Positions 30,745 to 42,810 of a stretch of DNA of 47,830 nt are shown piece by piece. Source of the stretch: Irineochytrium annulatum. Its lineage: Eukaryota > Chytridiomycota > Chytridiomycetes > Chytridiales > Chytridiaceae. The stretch is from assembly GCA_027600665.1 (NCBI GenBank), contig JADGJL010000074.1, forward strand, positions 1 to 47,830, written 5' to 3'. The notes beneath the pieces were generated by a model. It was not told the DNA's origin, did not search any database, and worked only from the letters and a program-made list of their open reading frames with translations. The position numbers were made by a program, and so were the translations under genes. Within the stretch, counting starts at the first letter, position 1. The number at the start of each line of letters is the position of its first letter.

Positions 30745-32320
30745 ATGGCGAGTTTGGAGGAGCAGATCAACAAGGCCACGGCCGAGACCAACACAATCGA
30801 GAACTGGGGGATTATGATCGAGGTCTGCGAGCGGGCCGATAAGTACGTTACTTATTATCATTAACCGCGTGAGCTTGGAGATTGAGGATACCTTCACCTT
30901 TCTAGGAGCGACGCCTCGGCCCGCGAGGCCGTTCAGATTCTCACAAAGCGTATCAACCACCGGAACGTCAACGTAAGGATTTAAACTGCAGTCTGTGCTT
31001 GAATCTGATGCTTCTCAAGGTCGTCTTGTTCACCTTAACCCTCGCTAACGCTCTCGTCCAAAACTGCCGCATTGGCGTTCACCGCGAGATATCCTCCCGC
31101 GCCTTCGTGGACGCTCTCGTGAAGCAGGCGGCCAACAAGCAGGTGCACGAGACTGTCCGCATGAGGATCCTAGACTTGATCCAGCAGTGGTCGGCCGCGT
31201 TCAAGGAGGACCCGACGCTGGGTTTTATGGTGGACACGTACAACCAGCTCAAGTCGCAGGGTTACCCGTTTCCCAATCCAAACAAGAAACCAGAGACGGT
31301 GAGGGCTCAGAGCGCGATTGATAAGGATAAGGAGGACGAGGAGCTGCAGTTGGCCGTAAGTAGGTGTTCGTAATGGCTCACTTAACACCGTGAAGTTGGC
31401 TTTGTCCCTCTCGGCCCAGGAAACCGAAAAGAAGAAGGTGAACTTGATTTTGAATATGCCGGCTGTGGTTTTAATCACTGACCAGAAAGCGAAATCCAAA
31501 CCCTCCCAACCGTCCAACAAAGCGCTCTGCAAAGTCCGAGCCCTTTACGACTTTCCCGGTCTCGAGGAAGGCGAGCTTCGAATGTCCCGCGGCGACATCG
31601 TGGACGTGTACGACGACACTACCTTTAAGGACTGGTGGAAGGGCGAGCTTAGAGGCAAAGTCGGCATCTTCCCCTCAAACTACGTCGAGAAAGTCGCCGA
31701 TGCCGATACCGGTGGTGCTCAGCGAGGTGTAGGAGGAATAGCGGGGGCTAGCAACAACGTCTCGGACGGTACGAAGGTGGATGAGTTCATGCAGTTACTT
31801 TCGAGGATTGATCCGAGGAGGGATAATTTGTCGGAGAACGACCGCGTTCAGGTCACCATGCTCCTTTGTAATCAAGTATTGACAAAAGAACAGGAGTTAT
31901 ATCACGCAATCCTTCTGATGCGGCCGAAGTTGATCAAGGACGTGGAGACGAAATATGCCACTCAAGGTTTTACTGGTTGTTTAAATTAAATACTGATCCT
32001 GCAAAAAAGAGGAATTGCGCATCCTGAACGAGAGGTTCGCAAACGCGTGCACGACATATCACAAGTTGATGGACGCATCCCTGACCGCTCAGCGGAATGG
32101 TGCGACTACAAATTTAGTTGCCAACGCTGACTCGTTTCCCATAGCATACCAACACCAACAATATGCCCCACCTCCCCAAAGCTATGCTCCTGCCCCATTT
32201 ACTACACCCTACCAACAAGCGCCTGCCCAGCAACAGCCGTACACTCCGCCGCAACAGTATCAGCAGAACCCTTACCAGACGCAGCAACCGGCGGCATATT
32301 ATCCGGGCCAGGGGCAATAG
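30745..32320 (+). CDS. HSE1: ESCRT-0 subunit HSE1 (STAM homologue)
   Basis: Exons 30745-30842, 30906-30972, 31020-31355, 31396-31437, 31486-31966 and 32010-32320 give 444 residues. The 48-nt fourth intron is in frame and open, so retention would add 16 residues. HSE1 pairs with VPS27 on endosomes and sorts ubiquitinated cargo. A VHS domain covers the first 145 residues (INKATAETNTIENWGIMIEV, NCRIGVHREISSRAF). A ubiquitin-interacting motif follows (DEELQLALALSLSAQE, formed by a splice), then an SH3 domain (VRALYDFPGLEEGELRMSRG, WWKGELRGKVGIFPSNYVEK). A GAT-like helical region and a Pro/Gln/Tyr-rich tail (PYQQAPAQQQPYTPPQQY) complete it. Confidence 0.95.
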
Positions 32321-32436
32321 ATGCGAACTTTGAGCCCAAGCACGAAGGCCTATGCCTATTTCTTTCATTTCCTGTTGTATTTAGTATTACAACGACTCCG
32401 AGTTGCTGTGAATGAGAATTTATTGTTTAAATCACG

Positions 32437-34445
32437 TCAATCGACGTCCAGTTGGACTTTATTCCCCTTCTCCTTCGGCCGGTTCGTTGGCTGTTTCATG
32501 GCGGATTTGATGGAGGTCGCGGGTGTTGCGGCTGTCGGTGGTTTGGATCGAAGCCGTTGGATGGTTGGCGTTTGGGGCAATCTGCGGAAGTCCGTCGACG
32601 TGTTTTTGATGGCGGTTACGGGCGTGCCGCAGAAGGTCTTACTCTCATGAAGGATGTCGTCGCTCCCGTTAAATTTTAGGCTGGGGCTTAGGACTGAGAT
32701 GTCGAGGTCGGCTAGGGTCGTATTTTCTTTGCCTTTGCGTAGCCAACTGCACAGAAACTTAATTGCAATTAATCAATTACTTCTGGCTTACTCAGGTGTT
32801 TTCGGTAATTTGCTGAGCAGCTGCATGGACTCAAACGACGATCGCTCGTGCTCGAGAAGCTCACGTTCACGCTGTACGAAATATTTAGTCTATCTTCGTG
32901 AACAAGGTCCTACATCGAGAGCACATCGTTCTTTTCCCAAACGAATAGCGGCTTCCGTGAATTTGCGACGCTCTTCATCGAGCTGACGCGTTCGTTGCTC
33001 CAACACTTCTCGGCTATGCGCCAAACCTTCGGACACCCTGCATTGACGTCAGCAAAAACAAATGAGCTGATGCAAACCGTTCATCTTCGTCCTCATCCTT
33101 AAACTCGGGCTCCGCCGCGCTAGCGATTTGCAAGAGCGCGTTCTGGCGATCGATTATCCTCTTGTATTCATCTGCATTCTCTATTAGCACAATTTGCATG
33201 AAGTGACCATACCGATTTCCCGTTGCATATCGGTAGATAAGGTAATCGGCTGGCTTGGGGCGTTTGCTGGATCCACGGCACGAATACGCGAGACTTGCTC
33301 TCGGATACGCGTAAACAGCGATTGAAACTTCGATTTCAGTACGTCCTCCACGATGTCGTTGAGGGGCAGGGAAAATCTCGCGAGTTCGGTATCTCTATTG
33401 AAGAACTGCAAAAAATCAATGCAAGCCTCTTTCGAACGAACTACTTTATCCTCCTCCTCATTGGCTAGAAGTTGCATCTGTTCCCGTACAGCCACATAAA
33501 CTTCGAACAGCATTCGCCTTAAGGCCTGGTTTTCGGACACAATTTCTTTCTCGCGCTCTTCCCGTGTGCCCATCATCAAATTGTAAAATTCGGCTTCCTT
33601 CGGGACACTGTCAACAAGCAACTTTTCATGATCAAAGCAAACCGAGGTTTGCGCCCGTTTTGCGCCGGTGCCAGTGGGCTTGGCCGGTCGCTTAACTGGG
33701 TTGGTTAGCCGAAGACCGACTTTTTGAGATGCGAGTTGATCAACGGAAGACTTCTGCACCCGTTCCCGAAGAACAAGCAGATCGGCCTCTTTCTTCTTTA
33801 GTTTGTGCTAGATCCACCCTTAAGGATTGAGAATTTCTGCTCGAACAAACTTTTAATTGAAGACTGGTCGCCTGCAGTGCTGAGGTCTGCTTCATCAGTT
33901 CATCCCTGCAAGCTTGCAGCTTCTCATTGATCTCTTTGCTGGTCTTCTCGGCTTGCCTTCAACAAAATTAGGTTACGTCGGAGAATAGTAGGTACTGACA
34001 GGCATTTTGAGTGCAGAGTGCTACTGTGTTTCTCGCTGTTCTCAAGGGATTGTTTCAGCTTGCTCTGAAAACGCTTTAAGACTGTATTCTTGACATGAAA
34101 GCGTACTATTGAGTTCGTAAGGCGGTCGTTCTCCAATGCTGCTTCTCTCATTCTAGTTTTAAGCTCTTCCCGGTAGCTGCCATCCCGCTAATTCCATATG
34201 ATTAGCACACTTGATCAACGATTGAAACTTGGCAATACCTGCATCTGTGCTAGCAACGCGAAGAATGCCTCCAGGATCGAGGTGGCCGACTCATTGTGTC
34301 CAAGGCCGTTCAATACTTTGAGGTTCCTGCAAGAACGACATAATCAGACCCAGCAAACAACCAGCAGAGGCGCTCGAACGCACACTTCATGCCCTGCGCC
34401 TGCCAGGAGGTTCTCAATGAGCGCAAGGCGATCCTCTGACAGCAT
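32437..34445 (-). CDS. SSX2IP/Msd1-like (ADIP) coiled-coil protein
   Basis: Nine exons: 34445-34384, 34326-34239, 34187-34000, 33956-33851, 33807-33213, 33180-33078, 33037-32914, 32871-32792 and 32746-32437, giving 551 residues. The order matches the ADIP family (animal SSX2IP, fission yeast Msd1). The N-terminal piece NESATSILEAFFALLAQ is followed by coiled coil. Then comes the diagnostic AEFYNLMMGTREEREKEIV..NQALRRMLFEVY, and later RKFTEAAIRLGKER before more coil. Family members anchor microtubules at spindle poles, centrosomes or basal bodies. The C-terminal 110 residues are Thr/Pro/Lys-rich, with DWLRKGKENTTLADLDISVL. The start is the weakest point: an in-frame extension upstream of MLSEDRLAL has no ATG, so a further 5' exon is possible. 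Confidence 0.8.
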
Positions 34446-34569
34446 TACTCCGTCTGGACGAAACTGGCCGGATTCGCCAAGCCACTAAGTGTAAGTCACC
34501 ACTGCAACAACGTATTCGATATATATTGGAATTGTACATAGGGTACAATGCATGAGATGGCATTGTTCT

Positions 34570-35735
34570 TTATTTTTTGGAAAGCTCCTGACCGATCTTG
34601 TCTGCAAGAACAAATTGAGTATCGGTTAATCTTTCCATGTCACAGAAATCCTTACATCCAGCAATGGCGTGCCAGTCAATCTTATTCCGAGTGATGGGAA
34701 GCGCTCTTCGAAGTGACTTGAAGGTGGTATCTGACAGCTGCGCATAGCTTTCGTTTAAGGAGTTTTGATAGTCCGTTTCCCATTTGAGGACTTCCTTCAT
34801 CACTGCAACAGCAAATTCTTTCGGTTGCTAGATAGAAAAATTTAGCTCCAGCCTCTTTCCAACATTCGTACAGAGGGGGATGGGGATACTTTCGCGGCGT
34901 ACTCCTTCTGTGTCTTTAGTTGCACGTTCCCGTCTTCGTAGTAATGGACGTTGACCTTCAGAGACCCCGAGATCTCAGCTGACCCCACTTGCACTTTCCA
35001 TGAAGATCGCCACCGTCCATTCCTCCGGCACAGTTAGAAAGCGGGCAAGGTGGCGACAACCAACCAGAAGTTGTTCGAATTGTACTTATTATCCACAATG
35101 ACAATGTACAAGCTCCCATCGTCCGCACTGAACACCGATGACGCCCCGTTCGGATAGTGATCATCTACGTAATTTGCTGCCTCAGCCTCTAGTGCCGACC
35201 TTAAAGCCCGATGTCAAACGCGAGCTTCCAGCCAGAGCATGTTTTCTCAAATTACCTGAACGGCTCTGCCTCCGCGTTCAACTCATAGGGTTCGACGTCA
35301 GATACGGCCTGTCCCGCCTTATAAATAATCGGATAACAACGAGCGACCGACCTGCCGTATGTGATCGAATGCAAAAGACTGCGCAGATGCCGGGTCGACA
35401 TACCGACCGTCCTCCAACTGGCCATGAGCGCATAAGAGGACCTAGATACAATTCAGGACGCTCGCACAATACCCTTTCGCGTACCTGATGCTTCTGACCC
35501 GGCAACGTCACATGCAAGAAGTTCTCGGTGTTATACTGCTGGTAGGCCCCTGACGCGCCATTGTGGAGCAGATCGTCGTTCTCCAACAGCACGCGAACAT
35601 CTTTTCTCCTGCATGAGTTCCACGCGTAAATTGATCTCGAATCCAACCATTGAAGACATCGTTGATCTCCCCGGGCGGCGAGTCGAGGATGAACTTCCGC
35701 AGGATTTCGAGCTTCTCCTCGTCCGTCGCAGACAT
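34570..35735 (-). CDS. CAP1: F-actin-capping protein subunit alpha
   Basis: Eight exons: 35735-35648, 35600-35485, 35441-35352, 35308-35256, 35199-35065, 35022-34890, 34794-34656 and 34601-34570, giving 261 residues, normal for the family. With the beta subunit it caps actin filament barbed ends. Family signatures run throughout: [84 protein letters not shown], and [16 protein letters not shown] at the C-terminus, the actin-binding tentacle. Each motif spans or abuts a splice junction, which validates the exon joins. It starts at [15 protein letters not shown]. Head-to-head with PMS1 (118 bp). Confidence 0.95.
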
Positions 35736-35853
35736 GATCTGTGGTGGATGTTGAGCAGAATTGACGACGCGCTGATTTCGCCGGTGTCCGGCCCACATCG
35801 CATCAGCCGGCTTCACGTCGCTATCAAGCATTGACCGGTGGCCTATGTAAGCG
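35736..35853. promoter_or_regulatory. Shared promoter region capping protein/PMS1 (inferred)
   Basis: Divergent start codons are 118 bp apart; a shared promoter is inferred from spacing only. Confidence 0.4.
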
Positions 35854-38800
35854 ATGATTAAGTCCATCGACCGCACGTCCGTGCATCGCATTACGTCCGG
35901 ACAAGTCGTCATCGATTTGGCCACGGCCGTGAAGGTACAAACGCGCTCTCATGAGGCCGAGCCCGCTAAACTTATTCACCAGGAACTGGTCGAGAACTCG
36001 CTGGATGCCGGAGCTCAGTGTGTTGACGTTCGAATGAAAGACTTTGGGCTTGAAGGCTTCGAGGTGTCAGGTGCGACTGTGCCTCTGCGCCAACGTTAAG
36101 CGTTGAAGATTTTTAATGACTTTATATGAAAGACAATGGCTCCGGAATCCAGCCAGAGAACTACGAGTCAGTCGGTAAGCCGGCCTTTTTAAGTTTGCAA
36201 CCAAAGGCTCATTGTAACAACCAGCGCTGAAGCATTACACATCAAAGCTTGAGAACTTCGAGGATCTGACGCGTGTCATGTCGTTTGGTTTTCGCGGGGA
36301 GGCGCTGTCGTCGCTCTGTGCCGTCTCTACGATGCATATCGTTACGTGCACGGCTGAGCAGGCTCCTGTCGGAATGAAATTGGAGTTTGACTACCACGGA
36401 AAACTGAAGTCGTCTGTTTCCACCGCGCGCGAGAAAGGTGATTGATAAGTTGTACTGGAGTTTAGGTTTGATGAATCCTTAGGGACAACGGTTGTGATCA
36501 AAAACATCTTTGAGTCGTTGCCCGTCCGCTATCGGGAGTTCAAGAAAAACATTAAGAAGGAGTACGGCAAATGCGTTGATCTGATCCAGGCGTATGCTCT
36601 TGTCTGCGACGGTGTTCGAATAACGTTTAGCAATCAAGCGGGCAAAGGGTGGGTTCGTTAGCAGGTTCTTTGACTGCGTTAACGATTCTGATGCCTCAAA
36701 GGGAACGTGTAAAGCAATTCTCAACTAGTGGAAGCGCGACTGTAAGGGATAACTTTGCCAATATATTTGGGGCGAAGGCCCTCCAACAGGTGCAGGAGTT
36801 GGAGTTTGAGGTTAGTGCTAGCGCTGGCGATGATGTAGAGCCGTCAAACGATAGGTTTGCTTGCCTCATTCTGTTATAAAGCTAATCACTTCGCAGGAAT
36901 ATCCGCATTACAGGCCTGATTTCAAAGTAAGCAGCTTCCTTTAAGGTGGTCTCGACTAAAGGCGTTAGGCCCGTTGCACAATGTGGTCGCGGTAGTGCAG
37001 ACCGGCAGTTTGTATTTGTAAACAAACGGCCTTGTGACATGCCAAAAGTTTGCACCAAAAATGTGTCTCTATGCTGACCCTCTTGCAGCTTTTGAAAGCG
37101 GTAAATGAAGTTTACAAGACATTCAACATGCACCAGTTTCCGATTGTGATATGGAACATGCAACTGAAAGCAGGTACAAGACCTGTCTGTACCTCGCGTC
37201 TTCTTACGAAATACAGACATGTACGATGTAAATGTCACCCCCGATAAACGAACTCTCTTTCTGCACGATGAGAAAAAGTTATTTGAGGCAATCAAGGTGC
37301 GTCAAGATTGCACCGTTTAAACGTTGATGCCTATGACAGGCCGAGTTGGAGAGCATTTTCTCTCCATCGAGAGGCGTTGTTCGTTCAAACAGCGACAACG
37401 TCACTACCTACTCAGGAGACGGGTCTTTTGATAAGCCGGATCGCAAAGCATCCGCTTCAAAGCGGGAACCAGATATGTCCGCCGTCGTCTCGGAGAAGCG
37501 GAGGAAAGTCGAGGCAGTCGAAGTGGAGGCGCGTATTGCGAAGACAATGTCCCAAGGAACCTTAAACGAGCATCTGGTTGCGAAGAAAACGACGGTGGTT
37601 CGCGACGAGGAGGTTCACAACTGCGACGAATCCGAAGAAGAACAAGAAATCGTGAGGCGTTCTGACGTCTCTGTAACGTACATGGCAAGCAGCTCCTCTG
37701 CTATGGATGTCGATAAATCCCCAAATCTTTTTTCCGATGATGATGATGGTGTCAACGCGCCGGCTCCGGAGTCGACCGAGAAACGGGACTACATATCAGT
37801 GCTTAAAGTCATGGCCGCCCCTCGGGTACTGGTTGGGTCCCCGGCGGTAGACAGTATCACACCGCCCAAGAGCAGCCCGGGCCGGTCAAAAACGCGCTCG
37901 CCGGTTGTTCGGAAACCACCACGGCCGGATCCGGCGGCCCTGAAGCCGACGGTCATCCCGACGATAGCGGCCGCAAGGCCGAAGAAAAAGAAGGGGACTG
38001 TGGATGATCGATTTCTGGCAGACGTAATGATGGACGCTGCCGTTTTGGTGCCGGGTGAGGCCATCACTGCCAGCTATAAGCAGTATAAAGCGAATCAGCG
38101 GAGGGCTCGTTTATCAAAGGACCGATCGTTTCATTCGGGTCTGGGACCGGAGGGGGCGGAACTTGCGATAGAGGAGTTCAACAAGTTCATCACCAAGGAG
38201 GATTTCAAGCACATGAAGATACTGGGACAGTTCAATCTTGGTTTCATTATTGCGAGATTATCCGGAGATCTTTTCATTATCGATCAACACGCAAGGTATA
38301 AGTTGCTGAACATGCAGCCCTCACCTTACCTTGTTTAGCGATGAGAAGTTTAACTACGAATTCTTCACGCGCAATCTGTCCATAACTTCGCAACCGTTGA
38401 TGAGGTTTTAATGCCTGGGATGGACGATGTGCTGAGCCTTGTTTCTAGGCCTCTGACGATGCAGCTGACGGCTCCGATCGAGCTTATAGCGATGGATAAT
38501 TTGGACTTGCTTAGGTAAGCGACTTAGCATCGCCGCCGAGTTGACATTATCCAGACGAAACGGCTTCGAAATCATGGTTGATGAGGCGGCGGCGCCGGGC
38601 TCGCGTATCAAGCTGGCTTCCATCCCTCAAAGTAACACCGCGACGTTTGGAACCGCCGGTTAGTCTCGGCACTTTTTTGCGCGCATTGACCTCGCGCGTA
38701 GACCTCGACGACATACTGCAGAAGCTCTACGAAGGAGCAAACCCGAACGTGCGATGCACACGGGTGCTTAAGATGCTTGCTTCGAAGGCGTGTCGTAAGT

Positions 38801-39007
38801 CCGTCATGATTGGAGATCCGTTGGATTTGAGCCAAATGAGGAAGGTACGTCTCTTTCGTGTTCAACGCGTGATGCCGGAGCTTACTATGTGTTGCCGAAC
38901 AGATCGTATGCAACATGGCGGAGATGGATCAACCGTGGAACTGCCCGCATGGCAGGCCAACGATGCGGCACCTGGTTGATCTCAACAAGATCTTGCCCGC
39001 CAAATAA
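35854..39007 (+). CDS. PMS1: DNA mismatch repair endonuclease PMS1 (MutL-alpha)
   Basis: Sixteen exons, 35854-35934 through 38903-39007 (major exon 37340-38295), give 818 residues. PMS1 with MLH1 forms MutL-alpha, which nicks the mismatched strand. The GHKL ATPase motifs are present: [29 protein letters not shown], and [28 protein letters not shown] ends the N-terminal domain near residue 330. A charged, disordered linker covers about 345-570. The C-terminal domain has [11 protein letters not shown], the endonuclease metal motif [12 protein letters not shown] (formed by a splice), and the zinc-associated [11 protein letters not shown] just before the stop. Both active centres are intact, so it should be functional. 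The motif makes it the yeast PMS1/human PMS2 type, not MLH1. Confidence 0.97.
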
Positions 39008-39630
39008 GGTTTCTAAAATCAACCTATGGAGCGCTGATAGGATGCTGGCGCATTTAAAGACGCTGACGCCACATCCTCGACGGCTTAACAGTTACTTACA
39101 CCGCTAGGCCGACCGTGGGCTCTACGTTGACGACCACGTCGCCAACAACGCGTGAGCTTCGTCATGTACCGTTATCTTTGATCAGCTTGTATATACCTTG
39201 TCGCCCTTCGGCTCTTTGCCATCATCCATTCTCTGCTTTTAGGGCTGCCTTGCTATTGCTGCGTACATGATCGTGTTATTTGGCAAAACTTTTGGAAGGT
39301 CATGTTCGACCTTGTTAAACTTTTGAAAATATGTATTTATGTTTCTACGATATGCAAGTATTTGATTCGTACTACTCAAAAATAAATTTTTAATCAGCGG
39401 AACAAACGAAAACACAAACCAAAGAGGAAAGTGATGATAATAGATAAAAGGAGTAGTAGTTACAAGATTGTTCGAGACACACAAATGATCCGATGACTAC
39501 AAAGAAAAAATAAATTGCTTGATGCGTACCAACTCTTGACCAATGCGATCAAAGATGACCTTCTCGTGAGCCCTGTGACCCCACTTGCAACTTCCGAACA
39601 ACCCCCTACAATCCACCCTTAGTGATTCCC
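39008..39630. other. Convergent intergenic region, nothing recognised
   Basis: This 620-bp stretch between the PMS1 and tetraspanin stops is AT-rich (39240-39520) and should hold both 3' UTRs. The 81-codon minus frame at 39239-39484 is hydrophobic by composition and shows no family signal. Confidence 0.5.
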
Positions 39631-40931
39631 TTAATCATATATGTGGTTCGCGGCGAGGATCCCCGCCACGAACTGCATGGTGCCCAGCGGGAGGAAGCAG
39701 AAGGCCGTGATGTAGAACAGTCTCATGGTCGATACGCCAAAGTCGCTGAAGTTGTTGTAGCAACCGGGGGAGTTGACGGGCAGGTCCGTGAGCGGGTCGA
39801 CGGACGGCGTCGGGGTCACGACGGGCGCGGCCGTCAGGGCCGGGAAGGTTACCGATGGCGCGGTCGTAAGGGGCAGCGGTTGAAGCGGCGGCGCGGGTGC
39901 ACCCGGTGCCGCTGTAGCCGTCGGGGCTTCGGTAGTGGTGTCGGGGGCCGCGGTGTCGGTGGCGGTGGAGTCGGAGGCGGCCTGTCGACGGTCGATGGCG
40001 AATGTGCCAGTGTAAGCGAACGACGATGGGATGGACGCGGGCGAGAGTCCCGGCACGACTGGGACGCCCGGTGCCCTCGTGAAGGGCGATGTCTGGTTGC
40101 ACTGGACCCCATCGAACTCGGGCCTGTCCGCCGCGCTAAGGAACCCGCAGCATCCGAGCTTGGACTGGATGGTGCCGCGGCTGTGGGCGTTATAGCCGTC
40201 CCACATGGACGAGAGTCCGGGGTCCCACCTCGAGGTGTTGATGAAGCGGTAGCTATAGTACCCGACAAAGACGCAGCCGGCGAGGCCGAGGGTTGAGGTC
40301 ATGACCGAGACCGTCATCCAGGTCTTGGAGTGGGTCAGGGCGCCAAAGAAGCCGATGATGCCCGTGGCCAGAAGTAATGGCGCCGTCACGGTGGCGAGGA
40401 TGACGGCGGTGGGGTACAGGATGCGAACCAATGGCGCGAGGGCGTAGAAGTTGGACCAAGTGAAGCCCATCAAGAAGACGAGCGCGATGGCGGCGAACGT
40501 ATACTGTTAAGAAAAACCACGTCAACGATAAGCGCAACCAACATGCAAGAACATAATCTCACCAGGGCGTTGATGACAAGGTAAACAACCTTCGCCTTTC
40601 CCATCCGCAGAAAGTCGAGTCTCCGAGCTGTACTCTTCCCCGTCCATGCCGACGCTCCAAAGGACATGCCGTTATTGGACATCGACGAGAGTGTGACGGC
40701 TCGAGGCACCTTGTTGTACAGGTTCATGTTCACGTTCGGCGGCAGGCCTGGGTGGCCATGCGGGACCAGGGGCACCTGATGGCCGGTGCGACCGGCGTCG
40801 GCGCCCTGATCCTCCTCATCCGAGGCTGACCTGCGGGGTGCGGGATGGAGATAGTTCCCTGACGGTCGCGATGGGCCTGGCGCGGTGCTCGTGAGGAAGC
40901 CGTCGCTCGAGGGGCCCGCCGTGAAGCTCAT
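39631..40931 (-). CDS. Tetraspanin-like membrane protein with long Pro/Thr/Ala-rich loop
   Basis: Exons 40931-40563 and 40503-39631 give 413 residues. After a 110-residue cytoplasmic N-terminus (Ser/Pro/Gly-rich) come four hydrophobic segments: VVYLVINALYTFAAIALVFL, then YPTAVILATVTAPLLLATGI, a third around VSVMTSTLGLAGCVFVGYYS, and a last near LFYITAFCFLPLGTMQFVAG. Between the third and fourth lies the large loop with SKLGCCGFLS, the CCG hallmark of tetraspanins, and later a PGCYNNF cysteine. The loop also holds about 100 residues of TTTEAPTATAAPGAPAP-type sequence, probably O-glycosylated. Fungal tetraspanins (PLS1, TSP2) act in polarity and infection structures in some species; no role is assigned here. 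Confidence 0.8.
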
Positions 40932-41339
40932 GGTGGCTCGAGGAGGCGGCTGTTGACTAGAGGACAGTGACCAGGGACTCGGGTCAGCAAGCGGGTGAAG
41001 TTTAGGGCAGGGGTAGAAGCTGGCCCAATTTGTCCGAACTTTCGAGCTGCCCGCCCGATAGCTTCGGGCATGTCGATCCTCATATTGTTACGAAGTCTGA
41101 TTATTTTACGCTCAATCTGCGCTGAATGCTTTGGAGGAAGAAAGACAGCGTAGCCGCCAGCTCCTACCCCCTCCTACACTAACTGACTTGGGCTACCATG
41201 GCGGGAGACTGCGGGCGACCACCGCGGACGAGCTGCACCACCTCGACGCCGGACGTCTCCAGGTGCGGCCTCGACTCTCCTTCCTTGGTTGGGGGCATCG
41301 TTTAAAAAAATTCAGCTTCTGTTCCGACCAACCTGGGTG
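40932..41339. other. Intergenic region upstream of tetraspanin
   Basis: Contains the tetraspanin promoter and the lead-in to the decayed LRR-like copy. The plus frame at 41131-41589 runs into that copy but is not an intact gene. Confidence 0.4.
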
Positions 41340-42650
41340 GTATCGCAACGACTGCATCCATTATCCCTCCATATACCCCGGCCCCCTAACCCTCCACGCC
41401 AGGTTCTTCGTGTTGCGGGCCACATTTGCCATCGTCGCGGTCCGGCTCCTCGGCCCTCTTCAAGATCGAGAGTCACTCCCCGTTCATCGCGTGCCGGGCG
41501 CCGTGCAAGAACGAGCGCTACAGCGACTGGTAATGACGATACGCATATCGAAACACGTCGCCACTGCGGCCGGGCAGACGCCGTCCTGAGACACCATGTT
41601 TTAGAAGGCGCTATGAAGTGCTGACCGACTCTCCCGCCTGCTGCCCTGGCTCGAGATGGTGACCGTTATGAAATCTGCGTGCTGGACAGAGAGCTGGAGG
41701 AGGAGGATGTGGTCGTGCGGGCTGAGTCGGTCGAGTGGGCGAGGCACCAAGTGGAGCGCTCGGACGTGCCGCGGCATCTGACCAGCAGGGGCGGATATCG
41801 CGTGGTGGCGCGACACTCCTTGCCCGTAGATAGAGGTGAAGGCCTTCGTCTCGGCGCCGACGTCCATCACCACTACCAAGTTCCTCATCCGCAAGGTATC
41901 GCATAACCCTGAGGAAGGAGCTGCGACTTCCTTCGCTACTTGAGGCTTTCCGGAAAGCTGTAGAACACATTAGACCGCGAGCAAACGCGGTACGACCCAA
42001 ACGAGGCCAGATGTAGCTGGATTTCCTTCGGCTTGATGGGGCACCGTTTGAAAAATGCGACAATCTGCCTCCTGAAGCTCGCCATGGGTGTAGTTCCCCT
42101 ATTCGACCTCGCAAGTCTGGCCGTGAACTTCCGAGAGCTCGACGAGGCCGACCTCGCCTCCCTAGGCGACCTACCTTCGTAATGTAGCTCCGCCTGACCT
42201 TCAACACATAGCCAACCGTGCGTATCTGCTGTCGCCGATTTGTTGGGTCCGTGGTGGCGCTTGGCGCGTCCAAGGGGCGTCGCTCGCTGACGTTGGATAT
42301 GGCCAATGAGACGATACGAGCCTTGATGTCACCCTTGCGGGTCTCGACCGGCTGACTCATCTCGTGTTTACCGTTAACGCGTCTGCTACCACCACCTCTG
42401 CCGCCCCAGGCACGGTGTCGGGTTCATTCCCTCGCGTTTGCGGTTCGCCGTGAAAAGCATTGTTAGCGGTTGTCGTCCGGACTGGGAGTCGTCAGGGAAG
42501 AGGGCCCAGCATTGGAGGAGTTCGCCGTTGCAGATGGGTTGGAAGGAAAAGCAGGGCTCGAAGAGTTCGCTTTTGCCATATGTGCTGGTATCTCTGGGGC
42601 AGCTGGATTGGCGCCTACCGAGCTTGAGGGCCGGCGCTAAGGTTTAGAAG
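41340..42650 (+). pseudogene. Decayed copy of the downstream LRR-like gene
   Basis: Bases from about 41354 onward align by eye with the intact gene at 42811-44400 over most of its length, but with deletions, frameshifts and stops. Matching pieces include LTLHARFFVLRATFAIVAVRL (intact: LTLYATLFVSRATFAVATLRL) and LPWLEMV. Also matching are EEDVVVRAESVEWARHQVERSDVPRHL (intact: EEDMVVRAEWMEWAKNQVKR). Later come nucleotide matches to RELDEADLASL, LRLTFNT and LAGLDRLTHL, and finally a diverged version of the C-terminal YVLISTGVKEWRL block near 42575-42640. The order is preserved, so this is a tandem duplicate that has degenerated. No intact start or long frame survives. Confidence 0.8.
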
Positions 42651-42810
42651 GAAAGTTGGTGCATGGAACCAGATGATAGGTTATTAGCTTGCTTTAATTG
42701 CCTTTCAAAAATTAACATAGTCCATTGTTGTACTTTGACACACCGCCGGTTCTGCCTTCCCGGTTCTGGTTTCAAGAAGTTGATTCATCGCTTCCATAAC
42801 CACGACCGGC

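Noticed and set aside
30577..30960. 127-codon minus-strand ORF overlapping HSE1 exons 1-2
   Set aside because: It is antisense to the VHS domain and its only useful part is the short first exon of the SREK1-like gene.
35352..35441. Possible frameshift inside capping protein exon 3
   Set aside because: Rechecking the bases shows the frame is continuous ([13 protein letters not shown]); the first impression was a misreading.
41611..42360. 249-codon minus-strand ORF in the LRR-like relic
   Set aside because: Arg/Pro/Ser-rich antisense frame; the plus strand aligns with the downstream intact gene.
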